Source of the DNA: an uncultured Lewinella sp.
GTDB lineage: Bacteria > Bacteroidota > Bacteroidia > Chitinophagales > Saprospiraceae
Direction: 5' to 3'
Length of the DNA: 53,006 bases
Assembly (NCBI GenBank): GCA_913056515.1
Contig: CAJXMP010000002.1
Span: 1-53,006, forward strand
The first letter of the stretch is position 1. Every line of letters starts with the position of its first letter. This document shows, piece by piece, positions 39,855 to 48,181 of the stretch. The translations under genes were made by a program, and so were the position numbers. The notes below the pieces were generated by a model that made no database searches, was not told the origin of the DNA, and saw only the letters and a list, made by a program, of their open reading frames with translations.

Positions 39855-40036
39855 AATGAAATTTTTGTTTTCTCGAAATAATCAATAAAAACTTAACATT
39901 TATGCCATAAAACAAGCAAAAAATGTATAGAACTGCTTATTTCTGAAATTTTCTATTTGCAGCAAAAAATTGAAACCTATAGAAACCTAACTATTTAAAG
40001 CACAGTAACCTGTGCGTAAATCCTAACCTAAACTAA

Positions 40037-40078
40037 GATTTTAAACGTAACATCACAACATTAATTTCGTTTAAAATC
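40037..40078 (-). terminator. hairpin at porP/sprF 3' end
   Basis: GATTTTAAACG(40037-40047)/CGTTTAAAATC(40068-40078) perfect 11-bp inverted repeat overlapping the porP stop codon. Confidence 0.5.
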
Positions 40079-41048
40079 ACCTCTTGTAACGCTGATTGTA
40101 AATTATTGGCGGTAATTTACCTTTCCATACCGCTTTTCCCAGATCATAGCGAATCAAGAGCTCATGCGAACCTCCGTGCACTGACTGCAGGGCTGAGATG
40201 CCAATATCATAACCATAATAAAGGCTCAAGCCTGATCCAAAGAAATAACCAACAAATGGTATGACCGAATCTACAGAGGTTTCGTTATACCCTCTGAACG
40301 AACCACCAAACACAATATTGTCATCATAAACAAATTTCACACTTCCTTCTAGTTGGCTCTGCGACAAAATGGTTTTTAACAAAACAGATGGCGTAAACGT
40401 GATATGTCTTCCTACCTCAAAACTATTCGCCACATAAACATAATATGCCCTACCTTCATATAGATCTAATCCATTAATCGATCGACTACTTTCAAAAACA
40501 TTATTAACAGAGAGGCCAACTTCAAAAGCATTTGAAATAAAATAAACCCCTGCATCTGCAGCTAAGCTATTGCCTTGCATTAATCCTGAGCTCAAAAAAT
40601 TGTCCTCATGATCAAATATATTCTCATTATATGTGCCATCTGGTGTCCGGATACGACTTCCATCAATAGAAAAGTTTTGCCAGTACAAGGAAGTCCCTAA
40701 TCGCAATCTTCCTGTATTCCCGATATAATAATTATAAGCATAGGACAAACCCACTTTACTACCTCGGGTTAAACCTAATTGATTCTGTTCGAAATACAAG
40801 CCAAGGCCACCCGCAAGCGGTTGAGCACCAAACTGAACATTAGCATGCTGACTCACCGGAGAACCTGGAAGTGCACTCCATTGATTCCTAATACCACCTG
40901 TCAATATGATATTTTCTTCCACTCCAGTAGCAGCAGGATTAAAACTACCTGGATTCAAAAAATATAAACTGTACTGCTGGTTGTTCTGTGCAGAAATAGC
41001 ACCAACAAAGGAAAAGATTAAAATGGCAACTTGTAAGATTCTTCTCAT
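40077..41048 (-). CDS. PorP/SprF family type IX secretion outer-membrane protein
   Basis: NNQQYSLYFLNPGSFNPAATGVEENIILTGGIRNQWSALPGSPVSQHANVQF is the PorP/SprF signature; upstream of gldK on the same strand. Confidence 0.92.
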   Translation of the reverse strand: MRRILQVAILIFSFVGAISAQNNQQYSLYFLNPGSFNPAATGVEENIILTGGIRNQWSALPGSPVSQHANVQFGAQPLAGGLGLYFEQNQLGLTRGSKVGLSYAYNYYIGNTGRLRLGTSLYWQNFSIDGSRIRTPDGTYNENIFDHEDNFLSSGLMQGNSLAADAGVYFISNAFEVGLSVNNVFESSRSINGLDLYEGRAYYVYVANSFEVGRHITFTPSVLLKTILSQSQLEGSVKFVYDDNIVFGGSFRGYNETSVDSVIPFVGYFFGSGLSLYYGYDIGISALQSVHGGSHELLIRYDLGKAVWKGKLPPIIYNQRYKR

Positions 41049-41204
41049 ATAGGGATATCCTGTTAAGTTAAAAGGGAAATTAAGCTAAATAATTGTTTTA
41101 ACCTCATGCATTAACATCATGCGTAATTAACTAACAAAGCTTAATAGATTTAAGTTACGGACATTTTGCATAAATAACATATACCACTGCACTCTTAATA
41201 TCTA

Positions 41205-42566
41205 TTAAGAGCGAATGTATGTCTTAATGTATTTAGGTACTTGAAGCTTACCTGCCCGCTCAAGTTGATTTAATTCTTTTTTGAAATTCCATACCAAGGC
41301 ATGATGCAAGATCATATCTAAACCCATTTTCCGGAAGGCCTCTGTATTGGAATATATCAAGTCCCTAATTTGATTCATCCTAGATTCATCCGTATATCCA
41401 CGACCGTATAACTCCCAGAAGCGATCTAAACTAATACCTCCCTCTAGCGAAGGATTCGTTTTCTGCTTACCAAAAACACACCAGCCTCCTCGCTCTTTTT
41501 CTACTTGTACTTTTAAGCTTAAATGCTGTTTCCAAATTTCAAGTAAATATTTAGGCAAGCCGCAAGAATCCTCAAAATAAATAGCATCGGCATCCTCAAA
41601 TGTTCTATCTGTAGTAGTCCTAGTATACAAGGCGCGCTGATATTTTAATTGACTGAATCGTTTAGCGTCTAAGCTTTTCAATGCTTGGACCAATGCCACA
41701 TCAGACCAATCCATTGGAGTTTGTTGGAATAAAACATCAAAAAGGATAGCCCGTAAATCAGGCGCAATATTTTTGAAGGAACAACGCTTTGTAAATGCGA
41801 TAAATGGAGCTGTAGCCTGCTTCGACCTAATCTTTTTTAGTCGTCCTGATCCCAGCAAAATATCTTTTTCATTAAATGCGATACCCCTAGTATCTAATTC
41901 TTCCAATTTCACTAATTCAAAAACAGATGGTGGTAGCTGCTCTAACTTAGTTTTATAGAGACTTAATATTTTTAAAAAAGGAAAGCGGGTGGCATCAAGT
42001 TTAAAGGAAAGTAGCGGGTTGTTACTACAATCTAAATGCTCCAAAAACTTTAAATCTTGCGCACTCCAATCCAATTGTTTCAGCATATTGTTAGATAGGT
42101 CCAAGTGTTTAAGTAGATGAAGTCCCTGCACCTTATCTGGCCAACGCTCTATTTTATTTTTACTCAAGAACAAATTCCTCAATAGCGTTGCTCCGGCAAA
42201 TACCTGGGGTTCTATCTTTTTAAGTCTATTCGCACTGATATCTAGGCTATGCAGTTCAGGAAAGTATGGCCCAAAGCCTGGAAGTAAGTCTATTTGATTT
42301 TTCGATAAATCTAAACGCCTGATCGTCACTGAATGATCGGGTAAGGATAAAACTTTGATTTTGTTAGAACTCAGATTTAAGGTCCTTAATTGGGGTAATT
42401 GAAAAAGCCAAACTGGTAGCACTCGAATGGAATTATTGGAAAGATCCAATTCTTGAAGATTAACGCAAGCCTTGAGCTCCTCAGGCACTTTTTTTATTTG
42501 ACGTGCCGACAAATGGATGCGCGTGGCGGTAGGATCAATATTTATCGAAGTGTTCGACCTTTCCAT
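41205..42566 (-). CDS. leucine-rich repeat protein
   Basis: At least 7 LRRs (LQELDLSNNSIRVLPVWLFQLPQLRTLNLSSNKIKVL...). Start placed at MERSNTS (42566) rather than 42641, to avoid a 100-bp overlap with the upstream GT. Confidence 0.85.
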   Translation of the reverse strand: MERSNTSINIDPTATRIHLSARQIKKVPEELKACVNLQELDLSNNSIRVLPVWLFQLPQLRTLNLSSNKIKVLSLPDHSVTIRRLDLSKNQIDLLPGFGPYFPELHSLDISANRLKKIEPQVFAGATLLRNLFLSKNKIERWPDKVQGLHLLKHLDLSNNMLKQLDWSAQDLKFLEHLDCSNNPLLSFKLDATRFPFLKILSLYKTKLEQLPPSVFELVKLEELDTRGIAFNEKDILLGSGRLKKIRSKQATAPFIAFTKRCSFKNIAPDLRAILFDVLFQQTPMDWSDVALVQALKSLDAKRFSQLKYQRALYTRTTTDRTFEDADAIYFEDSCGLPKYLLEIWKQHLSLKVQVEKERGGWCVFGKQKTNPSLEGGISLDRFWELYGRGYTDESRMNQIRDLIYSNTEAFRKMGLDMILHHALVWNFKKELNQLERAGKLQVPKYIKTYIRS

Positions 42567-43666
42567 GAATAGCTTTTCTTGAATAAGGACAAGCCACCTA
42601 TGCCAACTAAATAAAACACATGAGCAACTTGCACTAAGCAATATAGGATTTTATTCATCCTTAGCCTATAATGCTTAGCCAACTGATTCAAATACCAATA
42701 ATCTACTAGGATTCTTAGCCCCCAAAACATCAGCATAATCCACACCCAGTTAGTCCACACCAAAACACCCAACCACCCAAAAATAAGCCAGACACTAAAG
42801 GCAAAGGCTATACCGATATGTTTTTTCAAAACATTGGACTTATAGGCGGTAGTTTTACCTGCCCAGCGCAATCGCTGCATCCAGAATGCCGCCCATGGTG
42901 TAGTTGCCAAGGTCCTTACTTGAGCAGCAGGATTAGATTGAAATGCAATTTGTCTTGGATCTTTGGCCGCTAGTTGTTGCACAATCCACATATCATCACC
43001 TGATGCATGCTGTTCGCTACCTGTAAAACCTCCACATTCCATAAAAACAGATTGCCTGAATGCTAAATTGGCACCATTGGCCAGTTGAAACCCTAAATGC
43101 CTATGACCAGCTGCAGTCATACCCATAACCCCTAGCATATCCAACATTTGTACTTCCGTAAGTACAGAATTTTGAGACATTACGTGTACTGGACCACAAA
43201 TGGCCCATACCCCATTATTATCTATACCACTAAAAAGTGCAGCTATCCAATCCGGCTGCATAATACAATCCGCATCTGTACAGATCACCCAGTCGGTACC
43301 TGCTTGCTCCATACCCCAGGTCAAGGCTTTTTTCTTTCCTGTATAGTTTCCAGGTGCTTGGAGTATATTAAAATGACTAGGTAAGCTTAAAGACTCCAGG
43401 ACAGCGAGTGATTCATCTGTTGAATGGTCATTAATCAAACTTACAGACCAATTCGAATGAGGAATTGCTAACTGTTGAAGGCTTTCAACAATTGCTGGTA
43501 AGTGCTTAGATTCATTTCTAAACGGAACTAGGATGGTGAAATCAGGGACCCCATTGGTATGGGCTGACTCGCTATTTAATGCTATGCCATATTTTGAATA
43601 TTGCCACACCTGGAAAGTATAACTGAAGGCCAGTATAGCCCCGATCAGGATGGCAATCCAAGCCAA
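42542..43666 (-). CDS. family 2 glycosyltransferase with C-terminal TM helices
   Basis: FTILVPFRNESKHLPAIVESL, VICTDADCIMQPDWI, ASGDDMWIVQQL, RLRWAGKT. Confidence 0.88.
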   Translation of the reverse strand: MAWIAILIGAILAFSYTFQVWQYSKYGIALNSESAHTNGVPDFTILVPFRNESKHLPAIVESLQQLAIPHSNWSVSLINDHSTDESLAVLESLSLPSHFNILQAPGNYTGKKKALTWGMEQAGTDWVICTDADCIMQPDWIAALFSGIDNNGVWAICGPVHVMSQNSVLTEVQMLDMLGVMGMTAAGHRHLGFQLANGANLAFRQSVFMECGGFTGSEQHASGDDMWIVQQLAAKDPRQIAFQSNPAAQVRTLATTPWAAFWMQRLRWAGKTTAYKSNVLKKHIGIAFAFSVWLIFGWLGVLVWTNWVWIMLMFWGLRILVDYWYLNQLAKHYRLRMNKILYCLVQVAHVFYLVGIGGLSLFKKSYSWKGRTLR

Positions 43667-43669
43667 ATC

Positions 43670-44071
43670 TTAATCTTTATTTAGTCTTGGAAGGTCTAAA
43701 GGATCTTCCAATTCTTCAAATTCAATATAATCGCCCTCCAATGCTTCTTCCTGCTGTTTCATCCGTCTACCCAATCTGTAATTCATCAACGATCGAGCAA
43801 ATAGAAAGGCAAATAGAAATGGGAATCCAATCGCACTAAGCGCTGTTAGGGCTAAACCACCCATTAGATTCACTTGATATTGTTTCCCCAACCATTTGAA
43901 ATAGTTGAGTGGTACTTTTTTATCTAATAAAAAGGATGCAATGAACATGAAAGGAGCAAAAACACTCAACAGTTTCCATAATCCGCTAATCAAAAACCAA
44001 ATCATAGCCATAAAAAGCACAGCTACAAGTAATCCGGTTAATGGGTTTATCTTAAAAATTCTATTATTCAT
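43670..44071 (-). CDS. hypothetical membrane protein
   Basis: 133 aa, 3 predicted hydrophobic stretches, 3 bp upstream of GT2. Confidence 0.75.
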   Translation of the reverse strand: MNNRIFKINPLTGLLVAVLFMAMIWFLISGLWKLLSVFAPFMFIASFLLDKKVPLNYFKWLGKQYQVNLMGGLALTALSAIGFPFLFAFLFARSLMNYRLGRRMKQQEEALEGDYIEFEELEDPLDLPRLNKD

Positions 44072-44184
44072 GTCAATTTCTTAATTCGATACAGTAAAAA
44101 TACAGCAGCTCAGCTATATATGTTCATCAATTTAGACCAGCGGCTCCATTGTTTAGCTTAGCGTAATCAAAATGGAGGACTAAA

Positions 44185-45936
44185 TCATTTTGCTGCCAAA
44201 AACTGCATGTCATGCAATTTCCTGAAATGACCATCTTCTAATTCTAGTAATTCTGCATAACTTCCGTTCTCAACTATACGCCCCTTATCTAAGACCAAAA
44301 CACGATCCGCATTTTTGATAGTGGATAACCTATGTGCAATTACGATAGAGGTTCGTTTATCAATCAATTTTTCAATGGCATATTGAATAATATCCTCTGA
44401 CTCTGGATCAATAGATGAAGTCGCCTCATCCAAAATTAAAATATCTGGTTGATATACCAATGCGCGTACAAAGGAGACCAATTGACGCTGCCCCATAGAT
44501 AGGGTAGCACCTCTTTCTTGTACCTCATAATCATACCCATCAGGTAACTTCATGATAAAATCATGTGCCCCTATCATCTTAGCGGATTCAATCACTTGGG
44601 CTCTACTGATATTCGGATTACGGAGCGTTATGTTCTCTAGGATGGACCCAGAGAATAAGAATACATCCTGTAATACAACAGCCATTCTGGACCGGAGTGC
44701 ATTTAATTCATAATCCTTTACATCTACTCCATCAACTAGTATCCGACCGCCATTCAATTCATAAAACCTAGACAACAGATTAATGATGGTAGACTTTCCA
44801 GACCCAGTACTTCCCACTATAGCTAGGGTTTGGTTGGGCTCTAATGTGAAACTAACTTCGTTCAGTACATAGTGTTCATCATCATAAGCGAAATCCACTT
44901 CTTCAAAGGCAACAGATCCTTTTAATCGATTGACTAGGATGCTCCCCTCATCTTGAATCTGCTCTGTACTATCCAACACATCAAAAACCCGTTCTGCAGC
45001 AATTAAACCCATTTGAAGGGTGTTAAATTTATCCGCTAGCATCCGAATAGGTCGATATAGCATATTTAAGTAAATTGGGAAAGCGACTAGCATACCTGGA
45101 CTGACTAAGCCTTCTAAACTACTCTTAGCCCCCCACCATACCATCAGTCCTAAGGATAGGGCAGAAATAATTTCAACAACAGGGAAGAAAACGGCATAAT
45201 ACAGTATAGAATCCAAGTTGGCCTGCGTATAGGTCCTATTGATTTTCTTAAAGGAATCCAGCTCTCTTTCCTCTGAACCAAAAGCTTGAACGATACGCAT
45301 ACCAGTGATTCGTTCCTGTAAAAAAGCATTCATCTCGGCTACCTGATTCCTAACCTTGGTATATGCTGCTTTCACTTTTTCTTTGAAAATGTAAGTTGCA
45401 TAAACCAATAGTGGCATGGTGATCAAAATAATTAAAGACAATCTCCAAGAGGTCAAAAACATGATGGTCAAAACCGTAAACACAGTCAATAAATCAGAAA
45501 TAATTGTAATCACTCCTTGCGTAAAAATGGAGTTGATGGTTTCAATATCATTTATAACTCTGGTGGTAGACTTCCCGATAGGTGTAGTATCAAAGTACCT
45601 TAATTTCAGGGAGTTGATGTGATTAAACACCTTGATCCGTAAATCCCGTATGACGGATTGCCCCAATAGATTGATATCGTATAAAAACAGGTATTGGATA
45701 ATGGAGTTTGCCACTAAAACAAGAAGCACATAGACGAGTATTCGAACCATGCCATTGAGGTCATAGTTGAAAATATAGTCATCAACCATAACCTTAATTA
45801 GATAAGGTCTTACCGTCATCAAAACAGCTAAAGATATTGCAAAGGTAAAAGCCAGAATGAATAACTTTTTATAAGGCATAGCCTCTCGAAGTACCCTAGC
45901 TAATAGCTTAAAATTAATGCTGTTTTTGTTCTCCAT
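44185..45936 (-). CDS. ABC transporter ATP-binding/permease (MsbA/MdlB-type exporter)
   Basis: N-terminal TMD; VGSTGSGKSTIINLLSRFY (Walker A), LSMGQRQLVSFVRAL, ILILDEATSSID. Confidence 0.95.
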   Translation of the reverse strand: MENKNSINFKLLARVLREAMPYKKLFILAFTFAISLAVLMTVRPYLIKVMVDDYIFNYDLNGMVRILVYVLLVLVANSIIQYLFLYDINLLGQSVIRDLRIKVFNHINSLKLRYFDTTPIGKSTTRVINDIETINSIFTQGVITIISDLLTVFTVLTIMFLTSWRLSLIILITMPLLVYATYIFKEKVKAAYTKVRNQVAEMNAFLQERITGMRIVQAFGSEERELDSFKKINRTYTQANLDSILYYAVFFPVVEIISALSLGLMVWWGAKSSLEGLVSPGMLVAFPIYLNMLYRPIRMLADKFNTLQMGLIAAERVFDVLDSTEQIQDEGSILVNRLKGSVAFEEVDFAYDDEHYVLNEVSFTLEPNQTLAIVGSTGSGKSTIINLLSRFYELNGGRILVDGVDVKDYELNALRSRMAVVLQDVFLFSGSILENITLRNPNISRAQVIESAKMIGAHDFIMKLPDGYDYEVQERGATLSMGQRQLVSFVRALVYQPDILILDEATSSIDPESEDIIQYAIEKLIDKRTSIVIAHRLSTIKNADRVLVLDKGRIVENGSYAELLELEDGHFRKLHDMQFLAAK

Positions 45937-45973
45937 AGATGATAGAATCGAAGTACTGATTGCTTCAACAATA

Positions 45974-45981
45974 CAAATATA
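45974..45981 (-). promoter_or_regulatory. -7 promoter element for ABC exporter gene
   Basis: CAAATATA = minus-strand TATATTTG, 38 bp upstream of ATG. Confidence 0.45.
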
Positions 45982-46038
45982 AATTTAATTTGTTCAGGTA
46001 TATCCTACGGTCTACAATTTTATGACTTCAGCTGTTCA

Positions 46039-46722
46039 TTATGTTGCTTTTTTAAGCATGCCTTCATCCGCAAAGCTGTAATAAGCCTCATCAGAAACAA
46101 TCAGGTGGTCTAAAATCACGATATCCAATGTCTGCCCAGCTTGAACCAATTTATTGGTCAGTTGGATATCTGCTTGTGAAGGGATAAGGTTCCCACTCGG
46201 ATGATTATGAACAAAGATTGCCGAAGAGGCAGAAAACTGTATGAGTTTAAGAAAAACCAACTTGGCATCTACCACTGTCCCTGAAACACCACCACTAGAT
46301 ATTCTTTGCATGCTGATTAGTTTATTCGCTCTGTTCATAATCATGATCCAGAATTCCTCGTGAATGAGATTACTCAATCTTGATCGGACTAATTGAAAAG
46401 CGTCTGCACTGCTACTTATGGTACTCGCTTTTTTAGGGGATGCAATAGGTCGATTACTCAGCTCAATTGCAGCCAATAAACGATCGACATCATCTTGTTT
46501 AAGGTTTAACTCTTGAAAAAATTGCGGAGATAAATGTCGTAACTGGCGGATATCATGATTACAAGCCTGTACTAAGCTGTTGATTATGGTTTCTTCTACT
46601 TGTTCAGTCCCTATGATTACTTGTAAGAGTTCTTCTAAAGTAAAAACTCTTGGGTCAGATTGAATGAGCTTTGGATTTGGGGTGTTAAACCAATCTACAC
46701 TAGGATTTTTCAATTTATTCAT
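46039..46722 (-). CDS. radC: RadC/JAB domain DNA repair protein
   Basis: FVHNHPSGNLIPSQADIQLTNKLVQAGQTLDIVILDHLIVSDEAYYSFADEG (JAMM motif HxHx..D). Confidence 0.93.
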   Translation of the reverse strand: MNKLKNPSVDWFNTPNPKLIQSDPRVFTLEELLQVIIGTEQVEETIINSLVQACNHDIRQLRHLSPQFFQELNLKQDDVDRLLAAIELSNRPIASPKKASTISSSADAFQLVRSRLSNLIHEEFWIMIMNRANKLISMQRISSGGVSGTVVDAKLVFLKLIQFSASSAIFVHNHPSGNLIPSQADIQLTNKLVQAGQTLDIVILDHLIVSDEAYYSFADEGMLKKAT

Positions 46723-46805
46723 GGTCTTTTTTATTCAATCTCAAGCTTTTGACTTCAATCCAATGCGAGTACATGTAAATGCAGTCATTTTTCTTGCTGA
46801 ATGCT

Positions 46806-46813
46806 TATCTTTG
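46806..46813 (+). promoter_or_regulatory. -7 promoter element for rnpA
   Basis: TATCTTTG matches TAnnTTTG; lies inside the ORF-track N-terminal extension of rnpA. Confidence 0.5.
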
Positions 46814-46833
46814 GTTTTAAAGTGACGTATCAT

Positions 46834-47226
46834 ATGAGCCTAAGGGTAGGAACATTTCCTAAAGCAGAGCATTTGAAGAGCCAGAAACAAATTGAGCAAT
46901 TGTTTCAATCTGGCACGGTGGTAAAGGCCTTTCCTATCCGAGCTATATTCGAATATACTGATCGTCAAGAAGGGCAAGCAAAGATTCAAGCTGCAGTATC
47001 TGTATCTAAACGCAATTTTAAAAGAGCAGTAGATAGAAATAGAATAAAGCGCCTGATGCGGGAAGCGTTGAGGTATCAAAAGCAATTATTGGAAGACTCC
47101 TGGGCCATAGAGGGAAAATGTCTGACTGTGTTCTTTATCTATGTCAACCGAGAACCTATCACTTTACCGAAAATGGATAAAGCGTTTGAGAAGTTTTTTA
47201 AAAAATTAAATCAAGCACAACCCTAA
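46834..47226 (+). CDS. rnpA: ribonuclease P protein component
   Basis: AAVSVSKRNFKRAVDRNRIKRLMREALR is the RNR motif of RnpA; start moved to MSLRVGTF. Confidence 0.93.
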   Translation: MSLRVGTFPKAEHLKSQKQIEQLFQSGTVVKAFPIRAIFEYTDRQEGQAKIQAAVSVSKRNFKRAVDRNRIKRLMREALRYQKQLLEDSWAIEGKCLTVFFIYVNREPITLPKMDKAFEKFFKKLNQAQP

Positions 47227-47262
47227 TGCTAGGGAAAAACTCTTTAAAGTAAAGCGTTCCAC

Positions 47263-47757
47263 ATGAAGCAACTCGCACACATCTTAATCCTTTCACTCTT
47301 CTGCACGCTACACGCTTATGGCCAACTCTTTGTAAAAATTGAAAAATCGGGTACTACATTCAGTGAGCGTATTTATCCAGGCAAGCTGCTAGAGTTTAAA
47401 ACCACGCAGGATGAAGATTGGAGACAGGCTGAACTAATAGATATCATACCTGAAACGCAATTACTTCTATTTGATGATCAAGTACATGAGTTAAGTAGTA
47501 TTGTGGCTATTCGAGACAATAGACGAAGCAGGTGGTCTGGTCCATTGGGTACTAGTTTAATGACCTTTGGTTTAAGCTGGAATGTGTATGCGGGTGGTGC
47601 ACACTTCTTTGATGAAACCTTTACCTATACCAAACGCGATGCGATCATTGGTGGTACAACTATATTATCTGGCTACTTACTCCAACGACTGATTCGATAT
47701 AAAACCATCCGTTTAGATGGGAAATACCGACTTCGTATTATTGATATGCGTATTTAA
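47263..47757 (+). CDS. hypothetical exported protein
   Basis: Signal peptide MKQLAHILILSLFCTLHAYGQ; no recognised domain. Confidence 0.75.
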   Translation: MKQLAHILILSLFCTLHAYGQLFVKIEKSGTTFSERIYPGKLLEFKTTQDEDWRQAELIDIIPETQLLLFDDQVHELSSIVAIRDNRRSRWSGPLGTSLMTFGLSWNVYAGGAHFFDETFTYTKRDAIIGGTTILSGYLLQRLIRYKTIRLDGKYRLRIIDMRI

Positions 47758-48176
47758 TCTTTGAATATCAAATACTGTATGGCTAAAGCATATCCCTGCA
47801 TACCCATACCGACAATAACAGCATCAACCACTTCAGCCATATAACTTGATTTCCTGTAGGATTCGCGCGCATGAATATTAGACATGTGTACCTCCACCAT
47901 TGGTATAGTAACAGATCTTAAAGCGTCAGCTATGGCAATAGATGTATGTGCGTAAGCTCCTGCATTGATAATCAGGCCATCTACTTCGTTTTTTAACTGT
48001 TGGATTAAATCAATAAGGATTCCCTCTTGATTTGATTGATGCAATTGAATTTGCGTATGTGGGAATAATTCTTCCCATTGATGACCAGCCTCCTCGAAAG
48101 AGGTGGATCCGTAAATTTCTGGTTCGCGTGTCCCAATCTCGTTTAGATTAGGACCATTTATAATTGCAATTCTCAT
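47754..48176 (-). CDS. aroQ: 3-dehydroquinate dehydratase, type II
   Basis: MRIAIINGPNLNEIGTREPEIYG, SNQEGILIDLIQ, IINAGAYAHTSIAIADAL, VEVHMSNIHARESYRKSSY. Confidence 0.96.
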   Translation of the reverse strand: MRIAIINGPNLNEIGTREPEIYGSTSFEEAGHQWEELFPHTQIQLHQSNQEGILIDLIQQLKNEVDGLIINAGAYAHTSIAIADALRSVTIPMVEVHMSNIHARESYRKSSYMAEVVDAVIVGMGMQGYALAIQYLIFKD

Positions 48177-48181
48177 GGGTA

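Noticed and set aside
46039-46722. RadC as a marker of a mobile/defence island
   Set aside because: Flanked by an ABC exporter and rnpA with no mobile-element features; chromosomal radC is common.
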